From Neurospora tetraspora (lineage: Eukaryota; Ascomycota; Sordariomycetes; Sordariales; Sordariaceae), in contig NW_026944385.1 of assembly GCF_033439725.1 (NCBI RefSeq), positions 4,373,001 to 4,437,000 of the forward strand: 64,000 nucleotides of DNA, read 5' to 3'. Position 1 is the first letter of the stretch; every line of letters starts with the position of its first letter. Of this stretch, positions 21,309 to 33,400 are shown piece by piece. The position numbers and the translations under genes are program-made. Below the pieces are notes generated by a model. It was given only the letters and a program-made list of their open reading frames with translations. It was not told where the DNA came from and searched no databases.

Positions 21309-23579
21309 GACGTGTGTTGGCCAACTATTTACTGGAGTTTTTGTCGTTATTGTTGTTGACTGAAATGGTTAGAAAAGGAAAAGGTTGTGACTCGTGAATG
21401 GATAGATACGGATATGGGACGACAAGATACGGACGGGCACGGCAACGGGATCGGCAACGACCCAAGACAAGAAAATGACGGATGGGAAAGTGACCCTAAC
21501 TGCACTGCACACAGCCAATCCAATCCGATCCAATCCACACTGACAGATACTTTGATAACAATGATTGCTTTTCTTCGCGGATGACTCCCAAAGGGAAGCA
21601 AATAGTTATGTAATTAGTCCCCGGTGTTAGTCAAGTCAAATGTCAACTTAGCCGGGTGGTGGTCGATATCCCAGCTTGTTTCGGTCTCTCAGTCGTTGTC
21701 AACGATAGTACACTTTACCACCACTACACACCTAGGTAACCACAGCAATAGATCAACTCGAACAACCCAAAAGAACGTCGTGATCCCGTATCACAACTCC
21801 CCTCTCTCTCTCTTCTTCTCTCTACAACGAAGACGGGAGGTTGGACTCGTCCAATCTCTATCTACCCCACCAAAACATGACGAAGGCTCACAAACAAAAC
21901 CCGGCTGTTGACGCCCCGGTTCCCCGACGGGAACTCTTGCCAGTCCACCGCAGTCCAGCGGCTACCAACCTTCATAGCAGCCTAACATCCCTTCCCCATC
22001 TCTTTCAGCAAAATCTGTTAAAGTCACATCATCTCCACCCCCCGTCCTCCGATCTAGTCCGACCTTCCCCAAACTGCTCTCACCAGCAAACCCTTGCCCA
22101 AACCTTTTGGGTTTCAACCAATCAGCACCAGCTATTCCCCCCATTAGTTTTCTCCCCACAAATCCGTTCGTTTCGTCCCCCACCGCAGTTCCCCTCCACG
22201 CTGCCCACTGCCCTGTCCTCCCGAGTCCCGAGCCTCCGGCCTCCGCAGTGCTTCATTCAAATACCTCTTCCCCCTTCCCCTCCTTTCAGAATTCCTTTCC
22301 TTTCTCTTTTTCTTCTTCAATCAACTAAACTGGGTATGATGAGCCCGCTTGCTAAACGCCAGCTTTGCTCCTCCAAGATCTCTTTCGGGAAATCTTTTTA
22401 GGGGGACAATAGTCTGAAATGTCCTGGCACAAACTCACCACTCTGAGAGGGACAATTTGAGGAAATCTCTGACCCAATTTCTTTTGAAAAGAATTGAGGT
22501 TTGGTTGATGCACGATTTCGCTGCAGGCGGTCGTTTTACACAAGGCCTGGTGCTTTGCTCTTTTTTATATTTTAGGTAGTTGGTGTTGAGGGTGCTTTTG
22601 GAGGATAGGTCTCCGAGGTCTCTGAGGTCGATGAGGTCAGCGGGCGAGGTGGATGAATGGCTGTCTGGTTCATAGATGGCTGTTGTGGGCTTGATGTTCG
22701 AGTCCGTTACGTGATGATATGTTGATTGGACGTGATCGCGAAGGCTGCGTTTCCGTGATGGTGGACTGACCGATGACTGTCTGGTCGTGATCACGAATTG
22801 CGGAGCGCGATTTTGTGGTGGTTTCGCTACCCATGCTTGGCCATGTCCCCAATGGCCTTCGTAGATCACATCTGATGGGCGATATCGTGCTCTCACGTTT
22901 CGTCGACAGTTCGATGACGATGTCTTTCATCATGACAGTGCTGTGCCTGGTTCCTGGATGACATCCACGGCGAGGGAGTGATATTTCCCTCAACCGTTGG
23001 CGACCGTTGTGGTGTTCCTGCCCAGACACGAAATTACATCACCACATGCAAGCTCTTTAAATCAAAAAAAGTCCATATCAAGGTCCATGAAGAAAGCGTG
23101 AATTGGTATCATAGCTAGAGTCAAGCACGCACTGCGGAAGAAGCATTCTGGAAAACAGCAGCTTGTGCTCAACAACGACGTAATCGCATTGTCTTCTTGC
23201 ATCCCGTCCCTTTCGGCCTCTTGTCCCGACACGCCAGTTTGTTTCCATGAGTGTGCGGCCATCAAGAGCCTGGATATCTTTGCTCGGAAGCGCGCCTACA
23301 TCTTGGTCCTTCGACTGACATCCCTTGTCGCCATGCCAGACGACATGCAAAACGCCCACAACATCATCCTTTGCTGTCGCCAGTGTGGCATCACCAACAA
23401 TACCCCACAAAGTGATAGCACCATCAACTAGGGAAACCGGACGACCAGAAGCGGATTCCACGCGTAGATTTTGGAGATGTAGAGAGAATTGCGACCAGAA
23501 AAAGAGCCCAACCGATTACTCCGAATGCAAGGCCGCCAATATGTCCGTCTTCTTCCATTCACGTCATCATCCCAGTAAT
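21309..23579. other. Long region upstream of SHMT, no firm gene
   Basis: The left end is the SHMT promoter. From about 21700 to 22330 the plus strand is strongly pyrimidine-rich and carries overlapping Pro/Ser-rich open frames (21841-22401 and a +1 frame ending at 22328). These could be a small gene or just composition, and neither has a recognised domain. The minus-strand frames at 22435-23461 also lack support. The right end is the L19 3' flank. Confidence 0.35.
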
Positions 23580-24740
23580 CTACTTGGACTCCTCCTCCTC
23601 GCCGGCGAGAGCGTTGCGCTTGGCAGCCTGGCGCTCGAGCTTGCGCTCGCGAGCGGCCTTGGTGCGGGCACGCTTGGCGTCCATCTCCTCCTTGATAGCC
23701 TTCTCGCGAGCCTTCTCGGCCTTGGCACGGTGAATCTGTAGTAACAAGGTCAATATCCGTCCTCCAAGTGTGTTCCTCCGCTCGGGTTGTGGGTGTACGT
23801 ACGTGCTCAACGAGGGCACGCTTGTGCTTGAAGGTGTTACCCTTGGCGAGGTGGTAAAGCTCGTGGTAGAGGTGCTTGTCGATCTTGCCGGAAGCACGGT
23901 ACTTGACGAGCAGACGGCGGAGGACCCGTTGGCGGCGCATCCACAGAACCTGCCTGTAATCGTAGAAATCCCTCCGTCAGCATAAACCGTTCCCCATGAA
24001 AAGTTGTCGCAAAAGACATTTGCCACCCCCTCTCTGACTCTCAATCATGTCCTCCACCAGGCCCAAGCGTAGCCTCCTATAACTCGTCCCGTGCGATGAT
24101 GATGATCCTCCTCTTGCCAAATGTCTTGGTCGTAATGATGGTTTTGTGTTCGGGTTGTACGTACTCGGGCATACGGGCATCGGCGGTACCCTTGCGCTTA
24201 CCGAAGCCGCGGTGACGGCCAATACGGCGGGCAAGGTTGAGCTCACGCGCGCGGGAGCGCGAGTGCATGGTGACGGGCTTCTTGATGATGAGGCCATCGG
24301 CAACGAGCTTGCGGATCGTCTGGCGAGAGTTGGCGTTGCTGATCTCGGAGACCTCATTGGGGTCGAGCCAGATCTTGCGCTGGCCGACGCCCAAGACGGA
24401 GGACGCGAGCCGCTTCTGGGTCCTCAGGTTAACCCTGAAAGGCGCGGAAAAAAGTCAGCCAACTGCATCTTGGGAAATGTCCGATTGTGGTGATCGTGTC
24501 GCTTTTGTCGGTTTTGATGGCGCGGCGTGGTGGTGATTGATGGATTATTGGTGGCGGTGATGAGCATCATGGACTGCACTGCCGGGGACAACCAGTTTTG
24601 GCGATTCTGACGAAACGACAACCCTTGTGTTCACGCTTGAAAGGCTTCATTCCTCCCTCAGAATCGCCAAAATGCTCGTCCCCGCGGCCATTTCTCTCAT
24701 TTCGCGAACGAACGGGACGGCATGACGATGCTACTCACAT
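23580..24740 (-). CDS. rpl19: 60S ribosomal protein L19 (eL19)
   Basis: Four exons (24740-24739, 24434-24165, 23953-23803, 23735-23580) give 192 aa, the normal eL19 length. The first coding exon is only the two bases AT; the G of the start codon comes after a 304-nt intron, giving AT|G GTT AAC (Met-Val-Asn). The protein reads [57 protein letters not shown], then the long basic C-terminal helix ending [14 protein letters not shown]. It is a structural component of the large subunit that contacts the small subunit through the helix. The first intron can fold into a long hairpin (separate entry). Identification is certain; the split start rests on the perfect fit of donor GTGAGT and acceptor TTTCAG with the family N-terminus. 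Confidence 0.96.
24581..24688 (-). promoter_or_regulatory. Structured element in L19 intron 1
   Basis: In the first intron of the L19 gene a perfect 15-bp inverted repeat (24596-24610 with 24658-24672) is topped by a 47-nt loop. A second stem (GGGGAC 24584-24589 with GTCCCC 24678-24683) closes it outside a small internal loop. It may be an RNA regulatory hairpin, for example for autoregulation of splicing, or an unrecognised intronic ncRNA. No C/D or H/ACA box set was convincingly seen. Confidence 0.5.
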
Positions 24741-25902
24741 CTTGACGGATTTCTGCGTGGATGGTCGGGTCTGGTTGACGATGGATTGAAATTTCCACGG
24801 GCTGAGGGGGAAGGTCGGAATCTTAGAATTTCTCACACCAGCAGTTTGTGGGTTTCGCCGGGTGGGGACCCAGCGAGCCTGCCATTGGCGAGGGTTAGTG
24901 AGGGCTGTCACGGGGTGGGTCACGTGCACGGACTCAGCAGCAGCGGGAACTCGAGGAACTGTAATTGCCATTCACTCATCAAACACCAAACACCATCCTC
25001 CCGAGTCCCGGCGCCTTCACTCCGCCAGGGTATTGCCTCGTGCCTTCCGCTTGCAGTCTTGCCGGTGTCTCTGTCAGCCAATTTCCGGTTTTCGCGACGG
25101 GAATTTGTCGGTCCACCATGTGGCAAGATCAGTAGTGTCGTGCACGCCGTTAGCAAATGTCGCAGCCGTTCTCTGCACTTGCTGTTAGCGGACTGCATCA
25201 TGTCCCGTTCCCGTCTGTCACTTACACGGCGTTCACGGTACCAACTCAAAGCGATATCATGGCCTGGACCGCTACCAATCGAGTTCGTTATACTTGGTCA
25301 TTGTTGACTTGCAATGGCTGAATGGTCTGACCATATCTGTTGTTCTCGCCCATCTCCTTCCTGAACGGACCAGCACTACATTAACATCATGATGATTCAT
25401 TATGATTGTGTTTGATACGACGGTCTACCGATATCACTGGCGCGACTGGCCATCAAAGTAGCAGGTTTGGCCCTATCTTCGTGCTGCTTTATGGAGACGA
25501 GCTTCTGCCATGTGAGCTGGTCTTGCCCGTGAATCAATACCGAAAGAAGACATGAAGATGACGGGGCCATACTGGCAAACCACACAGAGCCTACCTACTT
25601 GAGGGTGATATGCCAAGTTTTCTTTTACACACTCTCTCCCCCCCTTTGATCACCCTCACTCAAAGTATAGTCCACGGCTGTATGATACACCCTCAAAACC
25701 CAGCATCAAGCCTCTGGTTCTCACGATACAGGTCACCTAAACCTGAAAAGCACCGCTGCCCGCCAAAGATCATGACTAGGTACCAAAGCGGTAGGATGGG
25801 TGGCCCTTAGTATGAAGTGTTGCCAGTACGTACGATGTTGTCCTGGCTGCCAAGCCGGATCTCGTGAAACTCCATCAACACCTCCGTGCTCAATCCTCCT
25901 CC

Positions 25903-25942
<40 letters not shown>

Positions 25943-27428
25943 TGAACCGATCAGGGTTCATTGTCGAATGTTCTCCTCTATATATCTCACATAAAACCCG
26001 TAGAGATTCTTCATGCATCTATCTCACCGCGTCAAAGCGAAAAAGACGACAACACCACATCGGATCTGGTCTACCACCCGTTGCCAGTTGCCAGTAGCCA
26101 GTCAAGGTGAACTCAATTTGCATTCCCCATCACTTGAGGTCTTGATGATCAACTCGAAACCAACAATCCAGGTAGGCAGGTAGACAACAACACTTACCTA
26201 ATGAGAGGACTCTGCAAGTAGACTACAAGTAAGTGGCATCTAGCAGCCTCTTGACATCAAAATGTGTTTCCTTCTATGCCCCTGGTTTACCTAGGTATAC
26301 ACAATGGAACTCATTTTCGGACTTCATGTTGGATACATACATACAGCCAGACTGTCTTCAATTCGGTCATGGATGGCCTTCAACCATTTATTCAATTAGT
26401 TAATCAATCAATCCGTGTCAGGCACCCAATCGGAGATACCTATCTCTAGGTGTGTTTCGTTTCGTCATCGAATACTGCGGAGATGCACAAGTACCTAGGA
26501 TAAGTACCTTAGGATAAGTAGGCAGGATCTACGGGGACCAACAAGTCGGAAACAGGAACTTAAGAGGCTTGAGTGAATGACTTGAGTGTATCTCTACAGA
26601 GAAGTTGTGTCGTAACAGTCATCAACGTGGATGGCAACAAAGTTAGGTAAGGTAAACAGCAGAAATAAAAAGACAGCGGGAAAAAACTTACAGCGTGAAG
26701 CTACCACCAAAGTAAAAGGTGACAAAATGAATAAAGAAGTAATACCGAGGTTAGTAGGAGAACGTGAAGCAAGCTGCCTGATTATTGATGTACATCATGG
26801 TATTTCTATACTTGAAGGTTGTTGTTGTGAGGGCGAATTAAGTTTCCGTTTCAACCATCCGAAAAAAACAAACAATTGCTAAATCGACAGACACATCCCC
26901 TGTCATCAAATGTCCAAGACGCATGCATGTCTTAAGAAGTTAAAAGTAGCGTGCCTATTACTGTACTCTACAGGTATGGTTTTATTCGGCGATCATCGAC
27001 TCTGTTTAGTTGGCTTCCGCCATTTCGCTTCACTCATTCAGGGGCATCCTCCACCGCCTCCTGAACAGATCAGCCAACCAACCAAACACCAAGCATTAAC
27101 CGAATACACGCTAGAGACATTCCATTTCATACCGCTTATTGGCAACTCTATCTATTAAACAAATATATTAAAACACTTTTTAACACCCACTCCTTTTCGC
27201 CTTCCTTTTTTCCCTTCCCTCTTCTTCTTTTATCTCCTTCTCTCTCCTCCCTTACCTTCTCGCCCTTTTCACTTTCCTCCTCTTTTCTTCTTCTACCACC
27301 TCCACCTCCACCTCCACCTCCATCTCCTTCCCATCCACCTCCTTATTCCCCCTCTTCTCCAGATCTTGTTCCTCACCAGATTCATATCCTTCATCAGATC
27401 CAGATACTTCCTCTTCAGAGAGAGATAA
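24741..27428. other. Gene-poor region between L19 and GCN1
   Basis: The left part is the L19 promoter. The rest holds no supported gene. It contains a CAA microsatellite (25902-25941), short CTAGGTA/AAGTACCT repeats around 26440-26520, and a CCACCT hexamer run near 27297-27325 in the GCN1 3' flank. Confidence 0.4.
25902..25941. repeat. CAA trinucleotide microsatellite
   Basis: About thirteen uninterrupted CAA units lie in intergenic DNA. Confidence 0.9.
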
Positions 27429-30400
27429 CTAATCAAACATCTCCCCACCCCCCGCGACATCCACCCTCCCGACACTCATCAACTCCTTCTCATCGTCCGC
27501 CTCATCATTACTTAGTCCTAATCCACCAGCTCCACCCTCCGCCTCTCTGCGCTCTCTCACCTGCGCGCCCAAGCGAAGCGCCACGCGCTTGAAGTAATCT
27601 TGCATACTCCTCTTCACATTTGCCGGCATCTCTTGACTAGCTTCCAAATACTTATCAAACACCTTGTTCTCCTCATCCGCCACGGCAAAGAGCTGGACAA
27701 ACGCCGCTTCGGCGGCCAACTTGACGGGAATCACCATGTCGCGGACCGAGGCGAAGACGGGCGGGGCGAGCAGACCCAAATGGGGGCGGACCAGGTCCGG
27801 GTTGGTGCGGGACAGGGTGCGCACGAGGACGAGGGCGAGACGACGCGAGTCGGTCGGTTGGCCGGGCGGGATCAGGGTGGAGATGGTGGTGAAGAGGGGT
27901 TTGGTTGCTTCGAAGGATTTGGGCGCGGGGGAGAGGAGAAATTTGCCGGTGGCGAGGATGAAGTTTTCGGTTATGAAGGTCTGGCAGAAGGAAGTTAGCT
28001 AAGTGATTGGGAAAGGGGGAGAAGAGAGGAAGAGGGGTGAGGCAAAGGAAGAAACGAGGGGAGGGAAAGGAAAAAGGAAAAAGACTCACGTTCTTGCTCG
28101 CCATGCCCTGGCACAAAAGCTCAGGCAAGTCATCCACCAACGAAGACTCCAAGAGGGCCTCGGGGCTCTCCAGCAGGACGGCATTCAAAGCGAGAACGCT
28201 CGAGTTGCTAAAGTCCCTGGTCAGGACCCTGTTCTTGAGGAGCTGGGCAGCCACCTCGTCCGAGACGTTCTTGACAAGGGCACCAAACAGCTTGGCGTAG
28301 GTGATGGTCATGGTATCGTCGCGCTCGTCCGCCTCGGTATCGATAAGACCGAGGACGGCGGTGCGAGAGCTCTCGCCCATGTTGGCGCCGGCCTTGCTGA
28401 TGACCTCGTACAGGGCCTTGAGCATGGCCGTCTTGACGCCGGCGTCCGAGGTCTTGGAGCCCGTCACCAGCTCGGCGATCAAAGGATCCACGCGGGGAGT
28501 GAACTTGATGAGGGTACCCAGGGCCTTGGCGGCACGGCTGCGGAGCACGTCGCTGGAAGTGTCGGCGAGCGACTTGGCGAAGGTACGCTGCAGCTGGGGC
28601 AGGAAGGGCTTGAGCGCCGTAGGCATCTTCTCGAGCAGGTTGTTGAGGGTAAGCAGAATGGCGGACTTGACCTCGGTAGAACGCTCGGAAACGACACGAA
28701 TGAGCGGACCGGTGATTTGCGTGACGAAGGGCTTGAGCGAGGCCTCGCTGGTCCTGTCGACAATGTCCGAGATGGCAAGGGCCGAAGCCACTCTCTGATC
28801 TGCAGAGCCGTTCATAAGACCCTGCAGGAAAATCGGGAGAATGGCGTTGATACCCTTGGGCAGCTCGAAGCCGCGCAGGTTGACGCCGGCAATGCCGACC
28901 TGGAGAAGGGTCTGGCGAGTAGAGATGACCAGGTTCTCCATGTCCTCCTTCTTGAGCTTCTTGGTGAACTCGCTAAGCGCGCTCCAGGCAGACTTGACCA
29001 CGTCCATGTCTCTGTCATCGAACGAGAGCAGGAGAGAGCGGATGATATCCTGGTTGTAGCGCGAGTAGTCCACATCGGCCGAAGCAAAGAACTTGGCCAG
29101 GTGGAAGGCGGTGGACGCTCTTCTGCGGTGATCGTCGTGCTTGAGAAGCTGCAGCAAGGTCTGCATAACCATGTTGAGACCGTCATACTCGTCAATGGAC
29201 AAGATGACAGTGTCGAACGAGTCATCAAGCTCCTCACGGAGCGTATCGTCAGTGCTGTTGATAATGTTATCCATAAGCGAGTTGATGATGCTGGGCAGGC
29301 GACGGTTCATAGCCGCGCCGGCAACCTTGGACAACGAAGCCAGAGCCTTGGCGTTGAAGGAAGAAATAGGAGGCTTGATGAGACTGGGGATGAGGTTGGG
29401 CAGAATCATGTTGGAGCGAGTAGTCTCGGTGAGCAAGGTGAGCAAAGCCGCAAGAGCGTTCTCAGCCTCCTCCTCGTTGGCGAGAAGGGTGAGAAGGAAG
29501 GGCATAACCTCTTCAACAGCACGCTTGCCGAGAATCTGCTGCAAGGAATCGAAGGCCTCGGCGGCGGCTTCTCTGACGTCTTCGTCGCGGTCGGTAAGCG
29601 CGGTACGCACGACCGAGATGAGCGTCTTCTCGTGATCCTCGAGGGCCTCGGGAGAGGCAGAAGCGATGAGCTCCTTGAGGGCAAGGCAGATACCCTGTCT
29701 GGCATCGACATCGCTGGAGGTCTGGAGACCCTCCTCGAGAGTGGGCAAGAGCGTGGCCAGAACGCCATCGCCAGCCTTCCTTATCAACTCGCCCAAAGCA
29801 TTGCTGGCAATAATCTTGTGCTCCATGTTGGAGCTGCCGAGACGGCGGATGATGAGCTGAGTGAGAGTAGGCACAAGCTCCTTGAGAATGCGAGGACTGT
29901 GAACAAGAGCCTTCCACACGCTGACAGCAGCGGAGCGGACGGCACCGGAGGTATCACAACGGCAGATGTAGAGCGAGGACAGGACCTTGTTGCGCTTCTC
30001 CTCTCCGAGAATTTCACGGAGAGAAGCGCCGGCCTCCTTGACAGTCTCGATATCCTCTTCCTCATCTTCGCCATCACTGACCTTGACACCGGTAAGGTTG
30101 AACAACAGATCACCAACAAGTTCGACGGAGCTGAGACGGATGCGGTAGCTGTCGTCAGCAAGACCACGCTCGAGCTCGGGCAGCAACAGATCGACGGCTC
30201 TGACGGCAAAGTTCTTGACCAGAAGGCGACCAGCACGGAGAGCAGTCTCTCTGATAGTCTCGACATCATCAGCAAGACCAGACAAAATAGGAGGAATGAT
30301 CTTGGCCAAGTAGTTGGCGAAGCTGTTTCCGAAGCAGACGGGCAAGAAGATGAAGAGCGACATGAAACCCTCGCGAACGGCAGGCTTAGAGGACTCGACG

Positions 30401-33400
30401 TTCTGCAAGATGGTAGGCAGAGTCTCCTCGAGTCTGGAAGTACCCAGACCAGCCAGGACCTCGGAAAGGGCCTGGGCGGAACCAAGTCTGTCTCCAGCAC
30501 CAGTGTCGGACTTGAGGGTCTGCATAAGACCTGGGATGAGGTCCGGCAGAGCATCTTCGCCCAACTTCTCGACCAAAGACCCGAGGGCTCTGGAGGCAGT
30601 AGCGCGAGTAGTCGGCACGGGGTCGACGATGGCGATCTTGAGACCGGCAACGAGAACAGGCAAGTGGGCAACGAGATCCTTGCGCTCTGTGAGATGAGCA
30701 AGACTGCCAATAACCTGCGCGGCCTTGCGCTTGGTGTTGGAACGATCGCCGAGACCGCGCTGCAGAATACGGCTGACAAGAGCCAGCGAGGGGGCATCGA
30801 GGTAATGGACGAACTGAACCTTGATGAGGGAGTCCAAAGCTTCGTCGGTATACTTGGTAGGGTCACTGAGAGCCTTGAGAAGGATGTCGACAAGGCTGTG
30901 GATTTCGGGGTTCTCGATAACCTCACCGAACCTCTTCAAACTCTTGTTGGCGGCAAGTCTGACCTCCTTGTGACTGTCGTTCAGGACAGCGGTAAGGGGA
31001 GGAATAATCTCTGGCAGACTCTGAGCCAGCTGCTGGGGATCAAGGTAGGCCATGGCACCGAGCAGGTCGCAAGCACCCTTCTTGGATCTCCACTGGTCCT
31101 CGTCAAGACCATCGAGAAGTGTAGGCAGAATCTTCTTGACACCGAAGGAGCTGAGCTTGGCGAAGCAAGACTTGGCAGCAGCCAACGCAGCTTCACGGAC
31201 ATTCGGGTTGCTATCACCGAAGCCAGCAAGCAGTTGCGGCACGATCTGGATGACGTAGGGCTCGAACAGCCTGCCCAGAATGGTGGACAGAAGCTCCAAA
31301 GCAATCATGGCAGACTCGCGCTGGTTGACTTCCTTCTTGTTCTCGAGGGCACTTCTGAGCGTGATCAAGATACGGTGCTCCTTGAGCGAGTTAACACCAC
31401 GGCCGAGAATAAGACCAGCAAGACCGTACGCGGCACCACGCTGGACAGCGTAATCCTTGGAAGCCATCAAAGTCTCAATGACCTGCTCAATGTACTTGCT
31501 GGACTTGTCTCCACAGGTGCGGACAAGAGGAGGGAGACACTCGGCGATGGCATACTGGACAGTCTCAGAGGGAGTGCTCAGGGTGGCAATCAGCCTGTCG
31601 ATGACCACAGGGATCTTGGCATCGCCGTGCTTGAGATGGCGGGCCAAAGCACCATACATGATGATGACAGCCTCGTTGACACGATCGGCGAAAGCAGTGC
31701 CCTTATCGGGAGCCTCAAGGGTCTTCTCAAAGGTCTTCATGAGCTTATCGAGGATGGACTTTCCGTGAATCTCAATGGCGGTGTTGGCAGCATCCAACAT
31801 CTGGGCCCTGACGTTGCCATTCTGGTCGCCCAGGGGACCGTTGTCAATGAGGAACGCAAAGAAGGGCTCGAGCTGGTTCTTCTGGAGCAGTGGCGCAATG
31901 CCCTGGAAAGCAAGGGCAAGACCTTGTCTCGCTTCCCAGGGGTCGGAGAGGTCCTTCTTCTTGGGCATGCCAAACTCATCAAGCTCGGGAAGGCGAGGCT
32001 TGGCGAGCTCGGCGTACGACTCCCTCAGCTTCTCAATGACGGGGTTGACGGCCGAAGGGTTCTGCTCGAGAGCTTCGGCAAGACCCTTGGCAGCGGCACG
32101 ACGAAGCTGGCCGTCCTTGCTCTCCAAGTAGGGCAGCATCTTGAACGCAAGTTCCTCGGTGATCTGGAATTCGCTCTCCTCCCAGATATCACGGCCAAGG
32201 TCTGCGTTCTCCGGGACATCGTCGTGGCAAGCAAGCCAGATCTCTTCCGAGGTGGAGAGCTCGCTCATATCAACATCGGAGCTGATGGCCTGCAGAGCCG
32301 CGGTGCGAACGGCGACCTGGGGCACAATGGCACCGCGGGAAAGGACGGCGATCTCCTCGGCAGAAATGTTGGGGGCGATGCAGCGGACCATGTCGGAGAA
32401 GCAGTCCTTGATGATCTTGTAGTGCTGGTTGTAGTTTTGCATCGAGGTGATCAGAGTGGAAAGAATCTCAGCGCGAGGAGTAGCCTCATCCGCATAGACA
32501 TCGGTGTGGAATGAAAGGAACTCAATGGCAAGGACGAGCGTGGCATCCTTGTCATCGGCACTAGAACCAAAGCCGCCCTTCTCGAGGACGAGAAGGATGA
32601 GCGGTAGTATGTAGATGAGGGAGATAACATCGAACGGACGCTGCTCACCGGCGAACCTGAGACGATAGAGAGCACGAGTGATAAGATCCTCAAAGGGTTC
32701 CTCGGTAAGGTTCTCAGGGAGCGCGGACACATTGTGTGCCCTGAGGGTAGCGACACCAATGAAAGGGCGAATAGGGCCAACGCGAGACGTGACGCATTCT
32801 GAGCAGGAGATGAAAGCCAGAGGACCGGCCTCACCAGTGATCAAAGTTGCGCCAGCATTGATGACACTAAGGGTAGCCTTGACCGCGGGACCCATCCAGC
32901 GGCTGGCATCAGTGGGAGGACCAGTAGCGAGAGCCTTGACAATGCCAAAGCCACGCAGAAGGTTGGCAGCGACGTGCCTGACGCTCTCCCGGATCTCCGC
33001 TTCCTTCTTGAGCTGAGCATTGACCTTGGCGTTCTCTTCCGCAGTAAGCTTCTTTTGCACTCCCTTCTTCTGAGCAATCTGCTCACGAAGCTCCTCCTCC
33101 CACTTAAGGGTATGGTAGTTGGGGTCGTTCTTGTTGGGGACGACGTTCTGCTTCTTTGCGAGAACATCGACGAAGGCGGTTCCTTCAGGGGTACGGAAGA
33201 TGGCCGCCTCAAGAGGACCAACGGACTGGACCTCCGAGACGTTCAGGTTTTGTTGGATGAGGTCAACAATGCGAGGAGTCATGGTCTCAGGGGCAACGAA
33301 GACAAGCTCGGCAGCAGCACTGTATGCCGCCAGCCGCACCGTCTCGGACTTTTGCTCATAGAGTGTCCTGTTGACGATCTCATCGAGCAAACGCTGCTCA

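Noticed and set aside
21841-22401. Pro/Ser-rich 186-codon frame
   Set aside because: It overlaps a second open frame of similar quality and lies in a pyrimidine-rich leader-like tract. No domain was seen, so it is kept only as a note on the intergenic region.
23062-23461. 127-codon minus-strand frame downstream of L19
   Set aside because: It has no recognisable motif and no splice partner, and its composition is no better than neighbouring shadows.
28003-32514. 1503-codon open frame on the plus strand, antisense to GCN1
   Set aside because: It mirrors the codon pattern of the real GCN1 frame, has a composition of Leu/Gly/Glu/Asp-rich shadow proteins, and no domain. GCN1 on the other strand is clearly the gene.
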